The translations under genes were made by a program, and so were the position numbers. From Alphaproteobacteria bacterium MarineAlpha11_Bin1 (GTDB lineage Bacteria > Pseudomonadota > Alphaproteobacteria > MPNO01 > UBA830), in assembly GCA_002937455.1 (NCBI GenBank), contig PTJZ01000006.1:118768-182767 (forward strand): a stretch of DNA of 64,000 nucleotides, given 5' to 3'. The notes under the pieces were generated by a model. The model saw only the letters and a program-made list of their open reading frames with translations, was not told the DNA's origin and did no database searches. Positions 1-8,139 of the stretch are shown in pieces; within the stretch, counting starts at the first letter, position 1, and every line of letters begins with the position of its first letter.

Positions 1-1
1 C

Positions 2-580
2 ACTCAAGTGGTAATAGGTGACCTAGGGAATTCTGAGAGTGCTGATGCTATGTTGTCCGATGCCTATGATGCAATGGACGGAATCGATATTTTGGTCAAT
101 AATGCAGGTTTGACTCGCGATAATATCGCATTGCGCATTAAGGATCAGGATTGGGAAGAGGTTATTAAAATAAACCTGACTGCTAGCTTCCGACTTTCAC
201 GCGCAGTTTTACGAGGCATGATGAAGGCTCGTTGGGGTCGTATAATTAATGTAACTTCCATAGTCGGCGTAACTGGGAACGCTGGACAGGCTAATTATTC
301 CGCGTCTAAAGCAGGACTGATAGGCATGTCGAAGACGCTGGCGAGCGAGGTAGCAACCCGGGGTGTCACGGTCAACTGTATCGCACCTGGTTTCATTGCA
401 ACGGCGATGACCGAATCACTAGGGGAGGAACAACGCAAAAAATTGAGCGATGCTGTTCCCGCGGGACGGCTCGGAACCCCGGAAGACGTGGCCGCGTGCG
501 CGGTATTTCTCGCCTCCCAAGAGGCGGCATACGTTACCGGTCAAACCTTGCATGTAAATGGTGGAATGGCCATGATATAG
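2..580 (+). CDS. fabG: 3-oxoacyl-ACP reductase FabG (5' end cut by window)
   Basis: NADPH-dependent beta-ketoacyl-ACP reductase of type II fatty acid synthesis, cytosolic. The frame is open to the left window edge and about 50 N-terminal residues, including the TGxxxGIG cofactor loop, lie outside. The visible part has the NNAG motif, the catalytic Ser in NVTSIVG, the YSASKAG catalytic Tyr/Lys pair, the PGF loop and the C-terminal HVNGGM strand typical of FabG. It is followed by acpP and fabF on the same strand, the usual fab order. Family assignment is secure; it could only be confused with another SDR if the context were ignored. Confidence 0.96.
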   Translation, partial: TQVVIGDLGNSESADAMLSDAYDAMDGIDILVNNAGLTRDNIALRIKDQDWEEVIKINLTASFRLSRAVLRGMMKARWGRIINVTSIVGVTGNAGQANYSASKAGLIGMSKTLASEVATRGVTVNCIAPGFIATAMTESLGEEQRKKLSDAVPAGRLGTPEDVAACAVFLASQEAAYVTGQTLHVNGGMAMI

Positions 581-708
581 AACGTTCAGGGGTAAAGTCC
601 CCTTTAATTGTCGAACCTCGAAAAATGTTAATTTCGGGTGAGGAGAAAACGAAACCAAAGGCCGGACCGACATTCGCTCGGATGCCGGTAAATTCCAGGG
701 AAAGAATA

Positions 709-945
709 ATGAGTGATACCGCAGACCGGGTGAAAAAGATCGTCGTCGAGCATCTTGGTGTTGACGAGAGCAAAGTAACCGAAAACTCCAGCTTTATTGA
801 TGATCTAGGGGCGGACAGCCTCGATACGGTCGAACTCGTGATGGCATTCGAAGAGGAATTTGGCTGCGAGATTCCAGATGATGCCGCCGAAAAGATCCTT
901 ACCGTCAAAGACGCAATGGCTTTTATAGAGGAAAACGCTGGGTAG
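709..945 (+). CDS. acpP: Acyl carrier protein
   Basis: Acyl carrier protein of 78 residues, the usual size. It carries the growing acyl chain on a phosphopantetheine arm attached to the Ser of the GADSLD motif (Ser37). The protein is acidic and ends in a short helix, as in the family. The ATG at 709 gives the canonical N-terminus [10 protein letters not shown]. The frame is open further upstream to about 496, but that stretch overlaps fabG and does not look like protein. It sits between fabG and fabF and is probably co-transcribed with them. Confidence 0.97.
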   Translation: MSDTADRVKKIVVEHLGVDESKVTENSSFIDDLGADSLDTVELVMAFEEEFGCEIPDDAAEKILTVKDAMAFIEENAG

Positions 946-1009
946 TAGGGGTCACCCTCCTTCTGGGCCTTTGCCCATATCGAGGAAATATTCCTGTAGG
1001 TGTGAGAGC

Positions 1010-2284
1010 ATGGCCATGCAATTGAGACGTGTCGTTGTTACCGGTGTTGGCGCGATTACCCCGCTGGGTGCCAGCGTAGAATACGTCTGGAATCGCCTGT
1101 TAAAAAGTGAGTCCGGGGCGACGAAGATTGAAACTTTCGATACCGACGATCTAGCAGTTAAGATCGCTTGTCAGGTTCCCCTCGGTGATGGCACGAACGG
1201 TACATTCAATCCGGACGACCATGTAGCTCCTAAAGACCAGCGGAAGATGGATAAATTTATAATCTTTGCACTGGGAGCGGCAGCAGAAGCAATTGCTGAT
1301 TCTGGGTGGAACGTTACTGAAGACGAAGATGCCTATCGGACTGGAGTGATGATTGGGTCGGGTATCGGCGGGCTCGAGACAATCTCAGAGGCGGCGATGC
1401 TAATGGCTCAAAAGGGTCCAAGGAGGATCTCGCCGTTCTTTATCCCGTCGAGCCTGATTAATCTTGCGTCGGGCCAGGTATCGATAAAATATGGTTACAA
1501 AGGGCCTAACCATGCCCCCGTGACTGCCTGTTCCACCGGTGCTCACGCTATAGGCGATGCGTCTCGTCTGATTGGGTTCGGAGATGCAGATGTTATGGTT
1601 GCAGGAGGAGCGGAGGCGGCTGTTTGCCGGCTAGGGTTAGCGGGTTTTGCGGCGGCCAGAGCTCTATCATCGAATTTTAACGAAGAACCTACACGCGCAT
1701 CGCGTCCCTGGGATAAGGACAGGGACGGGTTCGTAATGGGTGAGGGTGCCGGGGTGGTCGTGTTAGAAGAATATGAACACGCCAAGGCCCGGGGTGCGCA
1801 AATCTACGCCGAAGTGGCCGGTTATGGTATGTCTGGAGACGCATATCATATCACCTCCCCACCTGAAGACGGTAACGGCGGTTACCGCGCAATGCAATCG
1901 GCCCTAAAGAACGCCGCCATGAATCCAGAAGATATTGACTACATTAATGCCCATGGTACTTCGACGCCGGTTGGTGACGAGATCGAATTGGGTGCTGTAA
2001 AACGCCTATTCAGCGATCATGCATATAATTTATCTATGTCCTCCACTAAATCGGCGATCGGGCATCTATTGGGAGCTGCTGGCGCGGTAGAGGCGATCTT
2101 CTCGGTGAAGGCGATCGAAAATGGCGTCGCACCGCCAACGCTTAACCTGGAAAACCCATCCGAAGGATGTGACATAGACCTTGTGGCTAACGAAGCGCGA
2201 ATGCGACCAATAGACGCTGCGTTGTCTAATTCTTTCGGGTTCGGCGGCACAAACGCGTCTATCGTGTTTAAGAAGGTTTCCTGA
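1010..2284 (+). CDS. fabF: 3-oxoacyl-ACP synthase II FabF
   Basis: Beta-ketoacyl-ACP synthase II, which elongates acyl-ACP with malonyl-ACP. With the ATG at 1010 the protein has 424 residues, normal for FabF. The thiolase-fold Cys-His-His set is present: Cys174 in TACSTGAH, His315 in NAHGTSTP, Lys347 and His352 in TKSAIGHLLG, and the GFGGTNAS motif at the C-terminus. The start is preceded by a GTGAGAG-like ribosome site; a second ATG two codons on (1016) is an alternative. An in-frame TTG at 971 was not used because the residues it adds are not conserved-looking. Downstream mltG begins 6 bases after the stop. Confidence 0.97.
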   Translation: MAMQLRRVVVTGVGAITPLGASVEYVWNRLLKSESGATKIETFDTDDLAVKIACQVPLGDGTNGTFNPDDHVAPKDQRKMDKFIIFALGAAAEAIADSGWNVTEDEDAYRTGVMIGSGIGGLETISEAAMLMAQKGPRRISPFFIPSSLINLASGQVSIKYGYKGPNHAPVTACSTGAHAIGDASRLIGFGDADVMVAGGAEAAVCRLGLAGFAAARALSSNFNEEPTRASRPWDKDRDGFVMGEGAGVVVLEEYEHAKARGAQIYAEVAGYGMSGDAYHITSPPEDGNGGYRAMQSALKNAAMNPEDIDYINAHGTSTPVGDEIELGAVKRLFSDHAYNLSMSSTKSAIGHLLGAAGAVEAIFSVKAIENGVAPPTLNLENPSEGCDIDLVANEARMRPIDAALSNSFGFGGTNASIVFKKVS

Positions 2285-2290
2285 AGTCAA

Positions 2291-3277
2291 ATGCGGCGGT
2301 TTACCGCCCGCTTGCTAGCTATCCTAATATCGGCCGCTTTCGGCGCGGCTGGGGCGGGTATATTGTGGGTATGGGGATCATATCACGCGGATGGTCCAGC
2401 CACGCAACCGATAAAGTTGATAATCTCTAAAGGCGCTGGTGTTCAAGAGATAGCGGCACAACTTTTGTCATATGGCGTGATTGATAATGAACATCTTTTT
2501 GTACTCGGTGCGCGGTTTACCGAAACGGCTAGACGGATGCGTGCAGGAGAGTTCGTATTCCAACCTAAGATGAGTATTGATGAAATTATTAATCATTTGG
2601 TCAATGGAGAGTTAGTAAAACGCCGTATTACGATACCGGAGGGGTTATTGACCCGTGAGGTGGTATCCCTAGTCGCTGAGACAGAGGGCCTTGTAGGCGA
2701 TGTACCGGTTGACCGGCCGGAAGGCATATATCTACCAGAGACCTATTTCTTTAGTTATGGTGATAAACGATCTTCGGTCTTATCGCGGATGGAAAAAGCA
2801 ATGAACCTTGCTTTGGGAAAAGCTTGGGCTGCGAGGGGGAAAAAGATCACAATTACTTCTCCCCGAGAGGCTTTAATTCTCGCTTCGCTCATCGAGCGCG
2901 AAACGGGCATAAATGGCGAGCGGGCGCGGGTATCTAGCGTGTTTCATAATAGGCTGAGGTTAGGTATGCGCCTACAGTCTGACCCGACTGTAGCCTATGC
3001 AGTGACTGGCGGTAAGCGCCCTCTCGGTCGGCCGCTGACCCAGTCCGATCTGCAAATTTCTTCCCACTACAATACTTATAGGCACGCCGGAATGCCACCA
3101 GGTCCAATTGCAAATCCCGGCCTTGCAGCAATAATGGCAGCGGTCCGCCCGCGCGATTCTACAGACCTATATTTCGTCGCTGACGGTACAGGGGGTCATG
3201 CATTCGCGCGCACTCTCCATGATCATAACCAAAATGTGGCTAGATGGCGTGATATTCAAAGACGACGTGCTAACTGA
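2291..3277 (+). CDS. mltG: Endolytic murein transglycosylase MltG
   Basis: Membrane-anchored lytic transglycosylase (YceG family) that cuts nascent glycan strands and so limits peptidoglycan chain length. Of its 328 residues, the first about 28 form one transmembrane helix; a LysM-like segment follows and then the catalytic domain. The IERETG motif near residues 202-206 carries the catalytic Glu, followed by SVFHNRL and RLQSDPTVAYA, all family signatures, and a PGPIANPG segment. It starts 6 bases after fabF, and fabF-mltG is a common pairing, so it is likely part of the same operon. Confidence 0.95.
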   Translation: MRRFTARLLAILISAAFGAAGAGILWVWGSYHADGPATQPIKLIISKGAGVQEIAAQLLSYGVIDNEHLFVLGARFTETARRMRAGEFVFQPKMSIDEIINHLVNGELVKRRITIPEGLLTREVVSLVAETEGLVGDVPVDRPEGIYLPETYFFSYGDKRSSVLSRMEKAMNLALGKAWAARGKKITITSPREALILASLIERETGINGERARVSSVFHNRLRLGMRLQSDPTVAYAVTGGKRPLGRPLTQSDLQISSHYNTYRHAGMPPGPIANPGLAAIMAAVRPRDSTDLYFVADGTGGHAFARTLHDHNQNVARWRDIQRRRAN

Positions 3278-3363
3278 AGGATACTCCGCGAGCGACTTTC
3301 AAGAGCTAGAATGATAGAATATCCCCGGTCGGGAAACTTTATGGACAAACCAAAGAAGAGATC

Positions 3364-4251
3364 TTGTTGAAAGTAAAGAGCATGACTGGGTTCGCTCGAC
3401 TGGACGGCGCGGCCGTTGGGTATAGTTGGGTATGGGAAGTCAAAAGTGTAAATTCGAAGAGTCTGGATCTCCGTTTTCGTCTGCCGCAGGGGTTTGACCA
3501 AATAGAGGCCGAGGTGCGCAAGCGCGTGGCCGATAGTTGTGCGCGCGGCAACATATCGGTAAGTCTGGTGCTTCAGAGACCGGAAAAACCACCCGCCTTG
3601 GAAATAAACCGCCATGTTCTCGATAAATTGACGACAGTAGCGGCGGAGGTTCGAGGCAGCCCGGACGCTGTAAATATCGAAGCACTTATGAGTCTGCGGG
3701 GCGTCATTGAAGTTGTCGAGGAAGACATTGATGACAAGACAAAAACTATCGATTTGGAGGCGGCGGTCGTTGCCTCGTTTGAGGATCTTCTTGACGGACT
3801 AGTCAATATGAGGTCGGCAGAAGGGGCACGGCTTTTACGCATAATTGAAGGTCATATCGGGGATATTGCGAATTTTATTTCAGATGCATCGGGGCTCGCG
3901 GAACTTCAGCCAAAACGGCGGAAATTGCGGCTGATGGAACAGCTTGGCGAGTTATTAGATGGCGATACGCCCCCGTCTGAGGAGAGAATCGCGCAAGAAC
4001 TAGCATTGATCATTGCGCGCGGCGACGTTCGAGAAGAGTTGGACCGTTTGTTTGCCCATATTGCTGCAGCTCGTGAGCTTTTGGGGAAGGGCGGCGCTGT
4101 CGGTCGGCGTCTAGATTTCCTGTGTCAGGAATTGAATCGTGAGGCCAATACATTGTGTTCAAAATCCTCTGACATAGAGCTGATAAGGGTAGGTTTGGAA
4201 ATAAAGGCTGCAGTCGAACGCCTGCGAGAACAGATTCAAAATATCGAGTAG
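3364..4251 (+). CDS. YicC family endoribonuclease-like protein
   Basis: YicC/YloC family protein of about 295 residues. The N-terminal SMTGFAR motif and the C-terminal segment CQELNREANTL...S are diagnostic. E. coli YicC has been described as an RNase that affects small RNA stability; whether this protein does the same is inferred from family only. The start is uncertain: two TTG codons at 3364 and 3367 sit right after an AAGAAGAGA ribosome-site-like stretch and give a few residues before SMTGFAR, as homologues usually have, while the first ATG is at 3382. It is followed 8 bases later by gmk, a widespread pairing. Confidence 0.93.
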   Translation: MLKVKSMTGFARLDGAAVGYSWVWEVKSVNSKSLDLRFRLPQGFDQIEAEVRKRVADSCARGNISVSLVLQRPEKPPALEINRHVLDKLTTVAAEVRGSPDAVNIEALMSLRGVIEVVEEDIDDKTKTIDLEAAVVASFEDLLDGLVNMRSAEGARLLRIIEGHIGDIANFISDASGLAELQPKRRKLRLMEQLGELLDGDTPPSEERIAQELALIIARGDVREELDRLFAHIAAARELLGKGGAVGRRLDFLCQELNREANTLCSKSSDIELIRVGLEIKAAVERLREQIQNIE

Positions 4252-4259
4252 ATTGATGC

Positions 4260-4904
4260 ATGGATGATATGGAAAGCAGGGTAGAGCGGCGAGGATTAAT
4301 GCTTGTGTTATCGTCTCCATCCGGCGCAGGCAAAACTACTATTTCGAGAATGGTGCTTGAACGCGATGAAGAGATATCTCTATCAATATCGGTAACAACG
4401 AGACCTAAAAGACCAGGCGAGGTCGATGGTCGAGATTACCATTTTGTTGATCGTACCGAGTTCAATCTCATGCTCAACAGACGTGAATTGTTAGAGCATG
4501 CCAAGGTCTTCGACCACTACTATGGAACGCCTAAAGTTGCTGTCGAAGAAGCTCTGGTGGCTGGCCGCGATGTGCTATTTGATATCGACTGGCAGGGTGA
4601 ACAGCAACTGAAACAGTCGGTGCGTAACGATCTTGCGAGTATCTTCATACTACCACCGTCTACTGAGGAACTTGCGCGCCGTCTACAATCTCGGGCGCAG
4701 GACCCGGCCAGTGTAGTTGCAGCTCGTATGGCGAAAGCGCCTGATGAAATTAGCCATTGGCCGGAATATGACTACATTATTGTCAACCATGAAATTGACG
4801 ATAGCGTTGCCCAGGTTCAGGCAATCCTGGCGGCGGAACGCTTAAAACGTGAGCGCCAAATAGGTCTTACGGATTTTGTCAAACGTCTTCGCGAGTGGAG
4901 GTGA
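4260..4904 (+). CDS. gmk: Guanylate kinase
   Basis: ATP:GMP phosphotransferase, essential for making GDP and GTP. The 214 residues contain the P-loop SPSGAGKTT (around residues 19-27), the VTTRPKRPGEVDGRDYHFV GMP-binding segment, and DIDWQG, the Walker-B-like strand. The ATG at 4260 is used; ATG codons at 4269 and 4299 are possible alternatives because the family core begins near GLMLVLSSPSG. It is the last gene of the rightward fab-mltG-yicC-gmk series and converges on rsmA with a gap of only 3 bases. Confidence 0.97.
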   Translation: MDDMESRVERRGLMLVLSSPSGAGKTTISRMVLERDEEISLSISVTTRPKRPGEVDGRDYHFVDRTEFNLMLNRRELLEHAKVFDHYYGTPKVAVEEALVAGRDVLFDIDWQGEQQLKQSVRNDLASIFILPPSTEELARRLQSRAQDPASVVAARMAKAPDEISHWPEYDYIIVNHEIDDSVAQVQAILAAERLKRERQIGLTDFVKRLREWR

Positions 4905-4907
4905 GCG

Positions 4908-5762
4908 CTAGTTTTTTTCTCTCTTGTAGGCCCGGGCTATAGAACAGAAATCGACTATGCTGATCGTCTCCGCTCTCGCTGCCGGATCGATGCCGTTTTC
5001 CGATAGTGCAAAGTTGACATCCTTAAATAGGCTTCTCAAACTAGATCTAAGCATTTTCCTTCGTTGGGAAAATGCTGCCGCAACGACGGTTTCCAAGGCA
5101 CTTTCATCGGCTTCCGCCAATGGCTCTGCTCTCGGGATTATCGCCACAACTGTCGATTGAACCCTTGGTGGGGGGGTAAACGCACGGCCCGGAAGGGTAA
5201 GTATAGGCCTGACTTCGCAGCGCCACTGCGCGGCGACAGATAAACGTCCGTATGCTTTTGAACCTGGCGCTGCGAAAAGCCGCTCCGCTACCTCACTCTG
5301 GAACATAAGGACCATACGGTCGAATAACTCGATTTTCTTCAGCCATTGAATCAAGAGCCGTGTGGCAATGTTATATGGGAGGTTGGAAACAATTGTAATA
5401 GGCCCTAATTCGGAAGCAAATGGTGTTGGGTCGAATTTTATAGCGTCTTGCTCAACCAATTGAAGACGACCGCCAGCAATTTTTGTCATTCCCGCAAGTG
5501 CATCTATGCATCTCGGGTCACGCTCAACAGCAATTACAGGCTGAGCTCCAGATTCTAGCAGGGCACGTGTTAGCCCTCCAGGACCGGGTCCGATTTCAAT
5601 CGCTGGTTTTTCTTCCAACGGACCTGCGGCGCGCACAATCCGGCGGGTGATGTTAAGATCTAGAAGAAAATTTTGACCTAAAGACTTGTTTGCCGATAAT
5701 CCATGGTGCGCGATCACTTCGCGAAGCGGTGGCAAGCTGGAGAAATCTGGGGAACCAGACAA
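4908..5762 (-). CDS. rsmA: 16S rRNA (adenine1518/1519-N6)-dimethyltransferase RsmA (KsgA)
   Basis: SAM-dependent enzyme that dimethylates two adenines in helix 45 of 16S rRNA during 30S maturation. The 284-residue protein has the N-terminal KSLGQNFL motif, the SAM site EIGPGPGGLT and the NLPYN catalytic motif (N-L-P-Y at the IVSNLPYNIA segment). The start appears to be TTG at 5762, 4 bases after the pdxA stop, with GAAGG upstream; no ATG is placed suitably. It is the distal gene of the lptF-lptG-lptD-surA-pdxA-rsmA run; surA-pdxA-rsmA is a classical order. Confidence 0.96.
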   Translation of the reverse strand: MSGSPDFSSLPPLREVIAHHGLSANKSLGQNFLLDLNITRRIVRAAGPLEEKPAIEIGPGPGGLTRALLESGAQPVIAVERDPRCIDALAGMTKIAGGRLQLVEQDAIKFDPTPFASELGPITIVSNLPYNIATRLLIQWLKKIELFDRMVLMFQSEVAERLFAAPGSKAYGRLSVAAQWRCEVRPILTLPGRAFTPPPRVQSTVVAIIPRAEPLAEADESALETVVAAAFSQRRKMLRSSLRSLFKDVNFALSENGIDPAARAETISIVDFCSIARAYKREKN

Positions 5763-5766
5763 TGGC

Positions 5767-6789
5767 TTAACCTTCGCTCGCCTGTTCCCGACGTAATGCG
5801 ATCTCTGATGCCATCCGGATTGCCGAGACCAAGCTTAAAGGATTCGCCGTCGCGCTGCCGGCAATATTGTATGCTGTTCCGTGATCCGGGGATGTGCGGA
5901 CAAATGGTAGACCCATCGAGACATTTACCCCATTCTCAAAATCTAGTGTCTTCATCGGGATCAGTGCTTGATCATGATACATGCAAACTGCGGCATCGTA
6001 TGTTTCCCGCGCAGCTTGATGAAACATTGTATCCCCCGACAGCGGCCCCCTAATCTCTACGTTAGGTTTTTTTGCACGCTCGATAGCAGGAGAGATGATA
6101 TCAATCTCTTCGCGTCCCATATGGCCGCTTTCTCCTGCGTGGGGGTTAAGCCCCGATACTGCAACGCGAGGATGCTGTATGCCAAAATCATATTTTAGTG
6201 AGCTAATTGTGACTTCTAGCGTGCGGACGATTTCGTCGATTGTCAAAGCTTCGATAGAATCCTTAAGTGATAAATGGATTGTGACGGGTACGACTTTTAG
6301 GTTTGGCCCAGCTAAAAGCATTATCGGCCGATTGACCATTCCGACGCTTTCGCCAAGATATTCAGTATGACCAGGCGACGTGAAACCGGCTTCATAGATC
6401 CGGTTTTTTTGGATTGGATTGGTTGTCATGCCCACGGCGCTACCCCTCATAACTGCGTCAATGGCGCGGTCAATAGCTTCGATAACCATGGTACCGTCTG
6501 GTGTACTATCTGAACCAGGAAGTGAAGAAACCGGTCTGCTAAGGGGTATAACGGGTAGGGCATCTAAAGATGCGACAGCAGCGTCGGAGGGGGATTCTAT
6601 TTCGACTATCGGACAATGGATACCGGTCAATAAGGCTAGGCGCCTAAGCCGATCCGGATCGTCGAACACGCAGAATGGGGGAAGGAAAGCACGATGATCG
6701 TTCCACGCTAGCATGGCGGTTTCGCCTCCTATACCCGCAGGATCACCCATCGTCACCACGATTGGGCGATCGCTAACCATCTGTGTCAT
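5767..6789 (-). CDS. pdxA: 4-hydroxythreonine-4-phosphate dehydrogenase PdxA
   Basis: NAD-dependent dehydrogenase of the DXP-dependent pyridoxal phosphate pathway. The 340 residues show TMGDPAGIGGE at the N-terminus, the metal-ligand segments GHTEYL, NPHAGESGHMG and YHDQALIPMK, and the DHGTAYNIAG stretch near the end, all family signatures. Its ATG overlaps the surA stop by the 4-base ATGA arrangement, which indicates translational coupling. An ATG three codons later is a less likely start. Confidence 0.96.
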   Translation of the reverse strand: MTQMVSDRPIVVTMGDPAGIGGETAMLAWNDHRAFLPPFCVFDDPDRLRRLALLTGIHCPIVEIESPSDAAVASLDALPVIPLSRPVSSLPGSDSTPDGTMVIEAIDRAIDAVMRGSAVGMTTNPIQKNRIYEAGFTSPGHTEYLGESVGMVNRPIMLLAGPNLKVVPVTIHLSLKDSIEALTIDEIVRTLEVTISSLKYDFGIQHPRVAVSGLNPHAGESGHMGREEIDIISPAIERAKKPNVEIRGPLSGDTMFHQAARETYDAAVCMYHDQALIPMKTLDFENGVNVSMGLPFVRTSPDHGTAYNIAGSATANPLSLVSAIRMASEIALRREQASEG

Positions 6790-8069
6790 ATCCTGATATC
6801 GATAACGGCAGACAGGCGAATGTCGCGGAGGTAACGTCGCGCCATCAATGAGAGTCTTCTCTGGACCAGTTTGTCCGCAATCGCGTCGCGCTCGGGAAGT
6901 TTGATCTGCCCCTTGCCACCCTCTCTGCTACATACCATCAAAACTAGAACGCCGTCTGTCAATTTAATTGGGTCGGTAGTTTTGCCTGCTGGAACGTCGC
7001 GGACAGCGAGCTGGATTTCAGGCGATAAATCCCTCAAGGATAATCGACCCAGACTTGGCGAACGTGGAGACTTAACCTCTCTCGCAAGCATATCAAAATC
7101 TCTACATCCCGTTGCAGAGAGCGTGATGGTTTTCGCTAAATCGGTCTGGTTTTCTATATCGCGACGCGTTGCAGCGCGGGGAAATGGTAGAAAAATCTGA
7201 CGTAGATCGATAACTACGGGTTTGCCAGTCGTTTCTCCTATTTTTCGGCGATCAAGAAGTAATAACAGGCGATATCCAGTTACAGTCTTGACTGGCGGCG
7301 AGACGGTTCCGTGCTTTAGATTGGGTACGATAGTCTTAAGTTCATTACTAAGTTCCGCTTCGTGCATCCAACCGAGGTCTCCCCCAACCGCCGCCGTCGC
7401 ACTCTGCGAGAACTGCCTCGCAATAGCAGCAAAATTTGCGCCGTCCTGTACCTGCTTACGAATCCGTTGAGCTGTTCGCCGGATATTTTCTTCTTCATCC
7501 GGTCTGTCGACGGCGAGTAAGATCTCGGCTAGCCGATATTCCGTCTGCCCTTGCCGGGACTTTATACGCTGTAGGGTTTCGTCAATTTCGTCTTCTCCAA
7601 CGGTGATCCTTGGGCGTAGTCTTCGGGCAAGCAATTTGGACCACGCGATTCCGGCACGCAAACGATCTTCCATTGCCGCGAGGGGCACCGCGTTCTCCTG
7701 TAACATACGATTGAGGGCATTTTTCGGAAGCTGGTTCTGTTTTTCGATCATTTCTTTAGCGCGACGCATGTCACGCTTGCTCACCGAAATATTCCTTCTC
7801 TTCGCCTCCTGCATTTGCAGCCTTTCGTCGACAAGGGTGCGCAGGATCTGACCGCTTATTCGTTGCCGAACCTCCTTTGTATTGGACAGGCCCGTGGACA
7901 TAATCACCAACTTAATACGGGATTCAAGATCATATTCGGTAATCAGTTCGTCATTGACGATTGCAGCAATGCGTTGCACCGCCTGTGCCCGAACGGTCCC
8001 GGGTAAAACGAATATGATCAATAACAACGCAGTAGCGAAATTAAGAGTATACCTTTTAAACGACTTCAT
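6786..8069 (-). CDS. surA: Peptidyl-prolyl isomerase SurA
   Basis: Periplasmic chaperone and prolyl isomerase for outer-membrane proteins. A Sec signal peptide is clear (KSFKRY, a hydrophobic core, then VRAQA). The N-terminal SurA domain follows (IAAIVNDELITEYDLE), then a parvulin domain with the SQSATAAVGGDLGWM motif and a weaker second repeat. I used the ATG at 8069 (427 residues); an in-frame GTG at 8078 would add three residues. It lies between lptD, one of the substrates that need SurA in E. coli, and pdxA. Confidence 0.93.
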   Translation of the reverse strand: MKSFKRYTLNFATALLLIIFVLPGTVRAQAVQRIAAIVNDELITEYDLESRIKLVIMSTGLSNTKEVRQRISGQILRTLVDERLQMQEAKRRNISVSKRDMRRAKEMIEKQNQLPKNALNRMLQENAVPLAAMEDRLRAGIAWSKLLARRLRPRITVGEDEIDETLQRIKSRQGQTEYRLAEILLAVDRPDEEENIRRTAQRIRKQVQDGANFAAIARQFSQSATAAVGGDLGWMHEAELSNELKTIVPNLKHGTVSPPVKTVTGYRLLLLLDRRKIGETTGKPVVIDLRQIFLPFPRAATRRDIENQTDLAKTITLSATGCRDFDMLAREVKSPRSPSLGRLSLRDLSPEIQLAVRDVPAGKTTDPIKLTDGVLVLMVCSREGGKGQIKLPERDAIADKLVQRRLSLMARRYLRDIRLSAVIDIRI

Positions 8070-8139
8070 CGAGTCCACACATAGAGTTCTATACGAATAT
8101 ATATCGTCTTTTCCGTCCGCTTCAAATTTTAGGCCCGGG